Assembly: GCF_051014685.1 (NCBI RefSeq)
Contig: NW_027478865.1
Coordinates: 360,798 to 424,797, forward strand
Origin: Ptiloglossa arizonensis
Taxonomy: Eukaryota; Arthropoda; Insecta; Hymenoptera; Colletidae
Length of the DNA stretch: 64,000 bases
Direction: 5' to 3'
The position numbers and the translations under genes are program-made. The notes under the pieces are model-generated. The model was not told the DNA's origin and ran no database searches. It saw nothing but the letters and a program-made list of their open reading frames with translations. Below, piece after piece: positions 1-10,744 of this stretch. Within the stretch, counting starts at the first letter, position 1. Every line of letters starts with the position of its first letter.

Positions 1-110
1 GGAGTTTGAAGTTAAGGAATAGTTGAGAAACCTCAAAAATTTTCGCTGATCTGATACTCGAAACAAATAACTGGAATGTCCTAAGGGAAAAGTACACATA
101 CCGTTGATAT
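1..110 (+). repeat. Truncated first monomer at window edge
   Basis: The window opens at 'ggagtttgaag', about one third of the way into a monomer, so the array continues to the left. This partial unit carries the class-4 signature: 'gctgatctgatactcg', 'aaacaaataactgg' and 'cctaaggg', followed by 'cagctttccgatgcaaaagg'. That class is confined to the first 17 kb of the window. Confidence 0.9.
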
Positions 111-195
111 CGGGCGAGTTTCAGCTTTCCGATGCAAAAGGAATTTCCCGTGTTCGTCGATCCGTTTGCGAGATATGGGAGTTTGAAGTTAAGGA

Positions 196-211
196 ATGGT
201 TGAGAAACCAT
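196..211 (+). other. Perfect hairpin in the monomer (first clear example)
   Basis: ATGGTT (196-201), loop gaga (202-205) and AACCAT (206-211) form a perfect 6-bp inverted repeat with a 4-nt loop. It is present in most monomers across the window. The frequent variant with loop 'gagc' keeps the stem. Monomers with 'aacgcttgag', 'gagaatccat' or 'gagaaaccacc' break part of it. This is a direct sequence observation; any role in DNA structure or in transcripts is inference. Confidence 0.85.
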
Positions 212-275
212 CGAAATTTTCGCAAGGCTGATACTCGAAACCAATAACTACAATGGCCTAGGGCAAAAATACACA

Positions 276-292
276 TACCGTTGTAATCGGGC
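276..292 (+). promoter_or_regulatory. Weak CENP-B-box-like site (first example)
   Basis: The 17-mer TACCGTTGTAATCGGGC matches the essential positions of the vertebrate CENP-B box (NTTCGNNNNANNCGGGN) at 7 of 9 places; the two T's of TTCG are replaced by A and C. It recurs in every monomer of the 'acataccgttgtaatcggg' type. In the other main type the left half reads 'cacaccattg', which lowers the match to 6 of 9. A 7/9 match is expected about 0.4 times by chance in 177 bp on two strands, so the resemblance alone is not significant. No CENP-B-like protein is known for this organism from this window. Confidence 0.2.
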
Positions 293-850
293 GAGTTTCT
301 GCTTTCAGATGCAATAGGAATTTCTCGTGTTCGTCAATACGTTCGCGAGATATGGGAGTTTGAAATTAAGGAATGGTTGAGCAACCATCAAAATTTTCGC
401 AAGTCTGATACTCGAAACCAATAACTACTATGGCCTAGGGCAAAAATACACATAGCGCTGTAATCGGGCGAGTTTCTGCTTTCAGATGCAACAAGAAATT
501 CTCGAGTTCGTCAATTCGTTCGCGAGATATGGGAGTTTGAGGTTAAGGAATGGTTGAGCAACCATCACAATTTTCGCAAGTCTGATTCCCGAAACCAATA
601 ACTACAAAGGCCTAGGGGAAGAATACACATACCGTTGTAATCGGGCGAGTTTCTACTTTCAGATGCAACAGGAATTTATCGAGTTCTTCAATCCGTTCGC
701 GAGATATGGGAGTTTGAAGTTAAGGAACGGTTCAGAAACCATCAAAATTTTCGCGTGTCTGATAATCGAAACCAATAACTACAATGGCCTAGGGGGAAAA
801 TACACATACCGTTGTAATCGGGCGAGTTTCTTCTTTCAGACGAAACAGGA

Positions 851-884
851 ATTTCTCGAGTTCGTCAATCCGTTCGCGAGATAT
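851..884 (+). other. Imperfect dyad symmetry around the XhoI/NruI core
   Basis: ATTTCTCG (851-858) and CGAGATAT (877-884) are inverted repeats pairing at 7 of 8 positions across an 18-bp spacer (859-876) containing 'ttcgtcaatccgttcg'. The same arrangement recurs in most monomers. It lies in the best-conserved part of the unit, which contains CTCGAG and TCGCGA. Dyad-rich satellites have been linked to centromeres that lack CENP-B boxes; applying that here is inference. Confidence 0.6.
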
Positions 885-1558
885 GGGAGTTTGAAGTTAA
901 GGAATGGTTCAGATACCATCAAAAATTTCGCTGGTCTGATACTCGAAACCAATAACTGGATTGGCCTAGTGGAAAAGTACACACGCCATTGTAATGGGGC
1001 GAGTTTCTACATTCAGATGCAACAGGAATTTCTCGAGATCGTCAACCGTTCGCGAGATATGGGAGTTTGAAATTAAGGAATGGTTGAGAAACCATCAAAA
1101 TTTTCGCAAGTCTGATACTCAAAACCAATAACTACTATGGCCTAGGGCAAAAATACACACACCGCTGTAATCGGGCGAGTTTCTGCTTTCAGATGCAACA
1201 AGAATTTCTCGAGTTCGTCAATTCGTTCGCGAGATGTGGGAGTTTGAAGTTAAGGAATGGTTGAGCAGCCATCAAATTTTTCGCAAGTCTGATTCCCGAA
1301 ACCAATAACTACAAAGGCCTAGGGGAAAAATACACATACCGTTGTAATCGAGCGAGTTTCTACTTTCAGATGCAACAGGAATTTGTCGAGTTCGTCAATT
1401 CGTTCGCGAGATGTGGGAGTTTGAAGTTAAGGAATGGTTGAGAAACCATCAAAATTTTCGGAAGTCTGATTCCCGAAACCAATAACTACAAAGGCCTAGG
1501 GGAAAAATACACATACCGTTGTAATCGGGCGAGTTTCTACTTTCAGATGCAACAGGAA

Positions 1559-3635
1559 TTTTTCGAGTTCGTCAATCCGTTCGCGAGGTATGGGAGTTTG
1601 AAGTTAAGGAATGGTTGAGAAACCATCAAAATTATCGCTGGTCTGATACTCGAAACCAATAACTGGAATGGCCTAGGGGAAAAGTAAACACACCATTGTA
1701 ATCGGGCGAATTTCTGCTTTCAGATGTAATAGGAATTTCTCGAGTTCGTCAATCTGTTCGCGAGATATGGGAGTTTGATGTTAAGGAATGGTTGAGAAAC
1801 CATCGAAATTTTCGCACCTCTGATTCCCGAAACCAATAACTACAAAGGCCTAGGGGAAAAGTACACATACCGTTGAAATCGGGCGAGTTTCTGCTTTCAG
1901 ATGAAATAGGAATTTCTCGTGTTCGTCAATCCGTTCGCGAGATATGGGTGTTTGAAGTTAAGGAATGGTTGAGAAACCATCAAAATTTTCGCATGTCTGA
2001 TACTCGAAACCAATAACTACTATGGCCCAGGGCAAAAATACACATACCCTTGTAATCGGGCGAGTTTCTGCTTTCAGATGCAATAGGAATTTCTCGAGTT
2101 CGTCAATCCGTTCGCGTGATATGGAAGTTTGAAGTTAAGGAATGGTTGAGAAACCATCAAAATTTTCGCATGTCTGATACTCGAAACCAATAACTACAAT
2201 GGCCTAGGGGAAAAAAAAACACATACCGTTGTAATCCGGCGAGTTTCTACTTTCAGATGAAACAGGAATTTCTCGAGTTCGTCAATCCGTTCGCGAGATA
2301 TGGGAGTTTGAAGTTAAGGAACGCTTGAGAAACCATCAAAATTTTCGCAAGTCTGATACTCGAAACCAATAACTAGTACGGCCTAGGGGAAAAGTACACA
2401 CAACAATTGTAATCGGGCGAGTTTCTACTTTCAGATGCAACAGGAATTTATCGAGTTCTTCAATCCGTTCGCGAGATATGGGAGTTTGAAGTTAAGGAAC
2501 GGTTCAGAAACCATCAAAATTTTCGCATGTCTGATAATCGAAACCAATAACTACAATGGCCTAGGGGAAAAATACACATAGCGCTGTAATCGGGCGAGTT
2601 TCTGCTTTCAGATGCAACAAGAAATTCTCGAGTTCGTCAATTCGTTCGCGAGATATGGGAGTTTGAAGTTAAGGAATGGTTGAGCAACCATCACAATTTT
2701 CGCAAGTCTGATTCCCGAAACCAATAACTACAAAGGCCTAGGGGAAGAATACACATACCGTTGTAATCGGGCGAGTTTCTACTTTCAGATGCAACAGGAA
2801 TTTTTCGAGTTCGTCAATCCGTTCGCGAGGTATGGGAGTTTGAAGTTAAGGAATGGTTGAGAAACCATCAAAATTTTCGCTGGTCTGATACTCGAAACCA
2901 ATAACTGGAATGGCCTAGGGGAAAAGTACACACACCATTGTAATCGGGCGAATTTCTGCTTTCAGATGTAATAGGAATTTCTCGAGTTCGTCAATCCGTT
3001 CGCGAGATATGGGAGTTTGATGTTAAGGAATGATTGAGAAACCATCGAAATTTTCGCACCTCTGATTCCCGAAACCAATAACTACAAAGGCCTAGGGGAA
3101 AAGTACACATACCGTTGAAATCGGGCGAGTTTCTGCTTTCAGATGAAATAGGAATTTCTCGTGTTCGTCAATCCGTTCGCGAGATATGGGTGTTTGAAGT
3201 TAAGGAAAGGTTGAGAAACCATCAAAATTTTCGCATGTCTGATACTCGAAACCAATAACTACTATGGCCCAGGGCAAAAATACACATACCCTTGTAATCG
3301 GGCGAGTTTCTGCTTTCAGATGCAATAGGAATTTCTCGAGTTCGTCAATCCGTTCGCGTGATATGGAAGTTTGAAGTTAAGGAATGGTTGAGAAACCATC
3401 AAAATTTTCGCACGTCTGATACTCGAAACCAATAACTACAATGGCCTAGGGGGAAAATACACATACCGCTGTAATCCGGCGAGTTTCTACTTTCAGATGA
3501 AACAGGAATTTCTCGAGTTCGTCAATCCGTTCGCGAGTTATGGGAGTTTGAAGTTAAGGAACGCTTGAGAAACCATCAAAATTTTCGCAAGTCTGATACT
3601 CGAAACCAATAACTAGTATGGCCTAGGGGAAAAGT
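1559..3635 (+). repeat. 7-monomer duplication (~1.24 kb)
   Basis: The order of variants from 'aatttttcgagttcg' at 1559 to 'actagtacggcc...acacaacaattg' at about 2400 is repeated from 2801 to about 3635, with the same rare 'gtaatagg', 'gaaatagg', 'gcgtgatatggaag' and 'acaacaattg' variants in the same order. The spacing is 1242 bp at the start (7 x 177 + 3). It falls to 1240 bp after the +2 A-run at 2211 that only the first copy has. The copies are therefore diverged by substitutions and one short indel. Confidence 0.85.
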
Positions 3636-4700
3636 ACACACAACAATTGTAATCGGGCGAGTTTCTACTTTCAGATGCAACAGGAATTTCTCGAGTTCGT
3701 CAATCCGTTCGCGAGATGTGGGAGTTTGAAGTTAAGGAACGGTTGAGAAACCATCAAAGTTTTCGCAAGTCTGATTCCCGAAACCAATAACTACAAAGGC
3801 CTAGGGGAAAAATACACATACCGCTGTAATCGGGCGGGTTTCTTCTTTCAGATGCAACAGGACTTTCTCGAGTTCGTCAATCCGTTCGCGAGATATGGGA
3901 GTTTGAAGTTAAGGAATGGTTGAGAAACCACCAAAATTTTCGCTGATTTAATACTCGAAACCAATAACTGGAATGGCCTAGGGGAAAAGTACACACACAT
4001 TGTAATGGGGCGAGTTTCTACTTTCAGATGCAACTGGAATTTCTCGAGTTCGTCAATGCGTTCGCGAGATATGGGTGTTTGAAGTTAAGGAATGGTTGAG
4101 AAACCATCAAAATTTTCGCAAGTCTGATACTCGACACCAATAACTACTATGGCCTAGGGCAAAAATATACATACCGTTGTAATCGGGCGAGTTTCTGCTT
4201 TCAGATGCAATAGGAATTTCTCGTGTTCGTCAATCCGTTCGCGAGATATGGGAGTTTGAAATTAAGGAATGGTTGAGCAACTATCAAAATTTTCGCAAGT
4301 CTGATACTCGAAACCAATAACTACTATGGCCTAGGGCAAAAATACACATACCGCTGTAATCGGGCGAGTTTCTGCTTTCAGATGCAACAAGAAATTCTCG
4401 AGTTCGTCAATTCGTTCGCGAGATATGGGAGTTTGAAGTTAAGGAATGGTTGAGCAACCATCACAATTTTCGCAAGTCTGATTCCCGAAACCAATAACTA
4501 CAAAGGCCTAGGGGAAGAATACACATACCGTTGTAATCCGGCGAGTTTCTACTTTCAGATGAAACAGGAATTTCTCGAGTTCGTCAATCCGTTCGCGAGA
4601 TATGGGAGTTTGAAGTTAAGGAACGCTTGAGAAACCATCAAAATTTTCGCAAGTCTGATGATCGAAACCAATACTACAGTGGCCTAGGGGAAAAATGCAC
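2881..4700 (+). repeat. Long-range duplicate of the 12.4-14.1 kb segment (copy 1)
   Basis: The variant order here ('gatgtaatagg', 'gaatgattgag', 'taaggaaagg', 'gcgtgatatggaag', 'acaacaattg', 'gatttaatactcg', the -1 'acacacattg') is found again from about 12420 to 14100. The offset at 'taaggaaagg' is 9553 bp (54 monomers minus 5 bp). Further on, at 3848 against 13224, it is 9376 bp (53 monomers minus 5 bp), so one monomer present at about 3670-3846 is absent from the distal copy. Confidence 0.8.
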
Positions 4701-6321
4701 ATACCGTTGTAATCGGGCGAGTTTCTACTTTCAGACGAAACAGGAATTTCTATAGTTCGTCAATCCGTTCGCGAGATATGGGAGTTTGAAGTTAAGGGAT
4801 GGTTGAGATACCATCCAAGATTTCGCTGGTCTGATACTCGAAACCAATAACTGGAATGGCCTAGGGGAAAAGTACACACACCATTGTAATGGGGCCAGTT
4901 TTTACTTTCAGATGCAACAGGAATTTCTCGTGTTCGTCGATCCGTTCGCGAGATATGGGAGTTTGAAGTTAAAGAATGGTTGAGCAACAATCAAAATTTT
5001 CGCAAGTCTGATACTCGAAACCAATAACTACAAAGGCCTAGGGGAAAAATACACATACCGCTCTAATCGGGCGGGTTTCTTCTTTCAGATGCAACAGGAC
5101 TTTCTCGAGTTCGTCAATCCGTTCGCGAGATATGGGAGTTTGAAGTTAAGGAATGGTTGAGAAACCACAAAATTTTCGATGATTTAATACTCGAAACCAA
5201 TAACTGGAATGGCCTAGGGGAAAAGTACACACACATTGTAATGGGGCGAGTTTCTACTTTCAGATGCAACAGGAATTTCTCGAGTTCGTCAATCCGTTCG
5301 CGAGATATGGGAGTTTGAAATTAAGGAATGGTTGAGAAACCATCAAAATTTTCGCTGGTCTGATACTCGAAACCAATAACTGGAATGGTCTAGGAGAAAA
5401 GTACACACACCATTGTAATGGGGCGAGTTTCTACTTTCAGATGCAACAGGAATTTCTCGAGTTCGTCAATGCGTTCGCGAGATATGGGTGTTTGAAGTTA
5501 AGGAATGGTTGAGAAACCACAAAAATTTTCGCTGATCTGATACTCGAAACAAATAACTGGAATGGCCTAAGGGAAAAGTACACATACCGTTGATATCGGG
5601 CGAGTTTCAGCTTTCCGATGCAAAAGGAATTTCCCGTGTTCGTCAATCCGTTCGCGAGATATGGGAGTTTGAAGTTAAGGAATGGTTGAGAAACCATCAA
5701 AATTTTCGCAAGTCTGATCCTCGAAACCAATAACTACTATGGCCTAGTGCAAAAATACACACACCACTGTAATCTGGCGAGTTTCTGCTTTCAGATGCAA
5801 CAAAAATTTCTCGAGTTCGTCAATCCGTTCGCGAGATATGGGAGTTTGAAATTAAGGAATGGTTGAGCAACCATCAAAATTTTCGCAAGTCTGATTCCCG
5901 AAACCAATAACTACAAAGGCCTAGGGGAGAAATACACATACCGTTGTAATCGGGCGAGTTTCTACTTTCAGATGCAACAGGAATTTATCGAGTTCTTCAA
6001 TCCGTTCGCGAGATATGGGAGTTTGAAGTTAAGGAACGGTTCAGAAACCATCAAAATTTTCGCATGTCTGATAATCGAAACCAATAACTACAATGGCCTA
6101 GGGGAAAAATACACATACCGTTGTAATCGGGCGAGTTTGTACTTTCAGATGAAAGAGGAATTTCTCGATTTCGTCAATCCGTTCGCGATATATGGGAGTT
6201 TGAAGTTAAGGAATGGTTGAGAGACCATCAAAATTTTCGCAAGTCTGATACTCGAAACCAATAACTACAAAGGCCTAGGGGAAAAATACACACACCATTG
6301 TAATCGGGCGAATTTCTGCTT

Positions 6322-7990
6322 TCAGATGTAATAGGAATTTCTCGAGTTCGTCAATCCGTTCGCGATATATGTGAGTTTGAAGTTAAGGAATGGTTGAGAA
6401 CCCACAAAAATTTTCGCTGATCTGATACTCGAAACAAATAACTGGAATGGCCTAAGGGAAAAGTACACATACCGTTGATATCGGGCGATTTTCAGCTTTC
6501 CGATGCAAAAGGAATTTCCCGTGTTCGTCAATCCGTTCGCGAGATATGGGAGTTTGAAGTTAAGGAATGGTTGAGAAACCACAAAAATTTTCGCCGGTCT
6601 GATACTCGAAACCAATAACTGGAATGGCCTAGGGGAAAAGTACACACACCATTGTAATCGGGCGAATTTCTGCTTTCAGATGTAATAGGAATTTCTCGAG
6701 TTCGTCAATCCGTTCGCGAGATATGGGAGTTTGATGTTAAGGAATGGTTGAGAAACCATCGAAATTTTCGCACCTCTGATTCCCGAAACCAATAACTACA
6801 AAGGCCTAGGGGAAAAGTACACATACCGTTGAAATCGGGCGAGTTTCTGCTTTCAGATGAAATAGGAATTTCTCGTGTTCGTCAATCCGTTCGCGAGATA
6901 TGGGTGTTCGAAGTTAAGGAATGGTTGAGAGACCATCAAAATTTTCGCTGATCTGATACTCGAAACAAATAACTGGAATGGCCTAAGGGAAAAGTACACA
7001 TACCGTTGATATCGGGCGAATTTCAGCTTTCCGATGCAAAAGGAATTTCCCGTGTTCGTCAATCCGTTCGCGAGATATGGGAGTTTGAAATTAAGGAATG
7101 GTCGAGCAACCATCAAAGTTTTCGCAAGTCTGATACTCGAAACCAATAACTACTATGGCCTAGGGCAAAAATACACATAGCGCTGTAATCGGGCGAGTTT
7201 CTGCTTTCAGATGCAACAAGAAATTCTCGAGTTCGTCAATTCGTTCGCGAGATATGGGAGTTTGAAGTTAAGGAATGGTTGAGCAACCATCACAATTCTC
7301 GCAAGTCTGATTCCCGAAACCAATAACTACAAAGGCCTAGGGGAAAAATACACACACCATTGTAATCGGGCGAATTTCTACTTTCAGATGCAACAGGAAT
7401 TTATCGAGTTCTTCAATCCGTTCGCGAGATATGGGAGTTTGATGTTAAGGAACGGTTCAGAAACCATCAAATTTTTCGCGTGTCTGATAATCGAAACCAA
7501 TAACTACAATGGCCTAGGGGGAAAATACACATACCGTTGTAATCGGGCGAGTTTCTACTTTCAGATGCAACAGGAATTTGTCGAGTTCGTCAATTCGTTC
7601 GAGAGGTATGGGAGTTTGAAGTTAAGGAATGGTTGAGAAACCATCAAAATTTTCGCTGGTCTGATACTCGAAACCAATAACTGGAATGGCCTAGGGGAAA
7701 AGTACACACACCATTGTAATCGGGCGAATTTCTGCTTTCAGATGTAATAGGAATTTCTCGAGTTCGTCAATCCGTTCGCGAGATATGGGAGTTTGATGTT
7801 AAGGAATGATTGAGAAACCATCGAAATTTTCGCACCTCTGATTCCCGAAACCAATAACTACAAAGGCCTAGGGGAAAAGTACACATACCGTTGAAATCGG
7901 GCGAGTTTCTGCTTTCAGATGAAATAGGAATTTCTCGTGTTCGTCAATCCGTTCGCGAGATATGGGAGTTTGAAATTAAGGAATGGTTGA
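6322..7990 (+). repeat. 22-monomer higher-order repeat, copy 1
   Basis: Positions 6322, 6853 and 7388 correspond to 10214, 10745 and 11280, all at an offset of 3892 bp (22 x 177 minus 2). Shared private variants include 'ggcgattttcagctttccg', 'gggtgttcgaag', 'gtttgatgttaagg' with 'aacggttcag', and 'gttcgagaggtatggg'. The segments differ at scattered single bases, for example 'ggtcgagcaacc' at 7102 against 'ggttgagcaacc'. Confidence 0.85.
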
Positions 7991-10213
7991 GCAACTATCA
8001 AAATTTTCGCAAGTCTGATACTCGAAACCAATAACTACTATGGCCTAGGGCAAAAATACACATACCGCTGTAATCGGGCGAGTTTCTGCTTTCAGATGCA
8101 ACAAGAAATTCTCGAGTTCGTCAATTCGTTCGCGAGATATGGGAGTTTGAAGTTAAGGAATGGTTGAGCAACCATCACAATTCTCGCAAGTCTGACTCCC
8201 GAAACCAATAACTACAAAGGCCTAGGGGAAGAATACACATACCGTTGTAATCCGGCGAGTTTCTACTTTCAGATGAAACAGGAATTTCTCGAGTTCGTCA
8301 ATCCGTTCGCGAGATATGGGAGTTTGAAGTTAAGGAACGCTTGAGAAACCATCAAAATTTTCGCAAGTCTGATGATCGAAATCAATACTACAGTGGCCTA
8401 GGGGAAAAATGCACATACCGTTGTAATCGGGCGAGTTTCTACTTTCAGACGAAACAGGAATTTCTATAGTTCGTCAATCCGTTCGCGAGATATGGGAGTT
8501 TGAAGTTAAGGGATGGTTGAGATACCATCCAAGATTTCGCTGGTCTGATACTCGAAACCAATAACTGGAATGGCCTAGGGGAAAAGTACACACACCATTG
8601 TAATGGGGCCAGTTTTTACTTTCAGATGCAACAGGAATTTCTCGTGTTCGTCGATCCGTTCGCCAGATATGGGAGTTTGAAGTTAAGGAATGGTTGAGAA
8701 ACCATCAAAATTTTCGCAAGTCTGATACTCGAAACCAATAACTACAAAGGCCTAGGGGAAAAATACACACACCATTGTAATCGGGCGAATTTCTGCTTTC
8801 AGATGTAATAGGAATTTCTCGAGTTCGTCAATCCGTTCGCGATATATGGGAGTTTGAAGTTAAGGAATGGTTGAGAACCCACAAAAATTTTCGCTGATCT
8901 GATACTCGAAACAAATAACTGGAATGGCCTAGGGGAAAAGTACACACACATTGTAATGGGGCGAGTTTCTACTTTCAGATGCAACAGGAATTTCTCGAGT
9001 TCGTCAATCCGTTCGCGAGATATGGGAGTTTGAAATTAAGGAATGGTTGAGAAACCATCAAAATTTTCGCTGGTCTGATACTCGAAACCAATAACTGGAA
9101 TGGTCTAGGAGAAAAGTACACACACCATTGTAATGGGGCGAGTTTCTACTTTCAGATGCAACAGGAATTTCTCGAGTTCGTCAATGCGTTCGCGAGATAT
9201 GGGTGTTTGAAGTTAAGGAATGGTTGAGAAACCACAAAAATTTTCGCTGATCTGATACTCGAAACAAATAACTGGAATGGCCTAAGGGAAAAGTACACAT
9301 ACCGTTGATATCGGGCGAGTTTCAGCTTTCCGATGCAAAAGGAATTTCCCGTGTTCGTCAATCCGTTCGCGAGATATGGGAGTTTGAAGTTAAGGAATGG
9401 TTGAGAAACCATCAAAATTTTCGCAAGTCTGATACTCGAAACCAATAACTACTATGGCCTAGTGCAAAAATAGACATACCGTTGTAATCGGGCGAGTTTC
9501 TGCTTTCAGATGCAATAGGAATTTCTCGTGTTCGTCAATCCGTTCGCGAGATATGGGAGTTTGAAATTAAGGAATGGTTGAGCAACCATCAAAATTTTCG
9601 CAAGTCTGATTCCCGAAACCAATAACTACAAAGGCCTAGGGGAGAAATACACATACCGTTGTAATCGGGCGAGTTTCTACTTTCAGATGCAACAGGAATT
9701 TATCGAGTTCTTCAATCCGTTCGCGAGATATGGGAGTTTGAAGTTAAGGAACGGTTCAGAAACCATCAAAATTTTCGCATGTCTGATAATCGAAACCAAT
9801 AACTACAATGGCCTAGGGGAAAAATACACATACCGTTGTAATCGGGCGAGTTTCTACTTTCAGATGAAAGAGGAATTTCTCGAGTTCGTCAATCCGTTCG
9901 CGATATATGGGAGTTTGAAGTTAAGGAATGGTTGAGAGACCATCAAAATTTTCGCTGATCTGATACTCGAAACATATAACTGGAATGGCCTAAGGGAAAA
10001 GTACACATACCGTTGATATCGGGCGAGTTTCAGCTTTCCGATGCAAAAGGAATTTCCCGTGCTCGTCAATCCGTTCGCCAGATATGGGAGTTTGAAGTTA
10101 AGGAATGGTTGAGAAACCATCAAAATTTTCGCAAGTCTGATACTCGAAACCAATAACTACAAAGGCCTAGGGGAAAAATACACACACCATTGTAATCGGG
10201 CGAATTTCTGCTT
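7991..10213 (+). repeat. Satellite segment between the 22-mer copies
   Basis: About 12 monomers. The stretch around 8130-8640 resembles 4410-4930, including the -1 'caatactacagtgg' and 'caggaatttctatag'. The stretch 8940-9935 repeats 5225-6220 at an offset of 3715 bp (21 monomers minus 2), for example 9152 against 5437 and 9687 against 5972. The order of shared blocks shows repeated copying of a common ancestor segment within the first 17 kb. No gene is visible. Confidence 0.8.
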
Positions 10214-10744
10214 TCAGATGTAATAGGAATTTCTCGAGTTCGTCAATCCGTTCGCGATATATGGGAGTTTGAAGTTAAGGAATGGTTGAGAACCCACAAA
10301 AATTTTCGCTGATCTGATACTCGAAACAAATAACTGGAATGGCCTAAGGGAAAAGTACACATACCGTTGATATCGGGCGATTTTCAGCTTTCCGATGCAA
10401 AAGGAATTTCCCGTGTTCGTCAATCCGTTCGCGAGATATGGGAGTTTGAAGTTAAGGAATGGTTGAGAAACCATAAAAATTTTCGCCGGTCTGATACTCG
10501 AAACCAATAACTGGAATGGCCTAGGGGAAAAGTACACACACCATTGTAATCGGGCGAATTTCTGCTTTCAGATGTAATAGGAATTTCTCGAGTTCGTCAA
10601 TCCGTTCGCGAGATATGGGAGTTTGATGTTAAGGAATGGTTGAGAAACCATCGAAATTTTCGCACCTCTGATTCCCGAAACCAATAACTACAAAGGCCTA
10701 GGGGAAAAGTACACATACCGTTGAAATCGGGCGAGTTTCTGCTT

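Larger units (their letters stand above)
1..6321 (+). repeat. Heterogeneous left zone of the array
   Basis: About 35 monomers with no single higher-order period. The zone mixes three common variants of the second half of the unit: 'attcccg...tacaaagg...acataccgttg', 'gctggtctg...ctggaatgg...cacaccattg' and 'aactactatgg...gggcaaaa'. It also holds rarer ones with 'gagttcttcaatccg' (about 675, 2447, 5984) and 'cagctttccgatgcaaaagg' (about 130, 5609). A +2 homopolymer expansion to nine A's lies at 2211-2219. No gene is visible. Confidence 0.85.

Noticed and set aside
663..1070. Open frame of 135 codons with internally repeated peptide (MQQEFIEFFNPFARYGSL and similar), and its relatives throughout the window
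   Set aside because: 177 = 3 x 59, so any frame stays in register across monomers and a monomer lacking its usual stop yields a repeat-like 'protein'. The frames start and stop at point variants, have no supporting promoter or conserved family, and occur in many equivalent copies.
8800..8990. Possible inverted monomer, suggested by minus-strand open frames
   Set aside because: The plus-strand landmarks (CTCGAG, TCGCGAGATATGGGAG or its GCGATATATGGG variant, GGCCTAGG, TAATCGGG) run in the same order and direction here as elsewhere.
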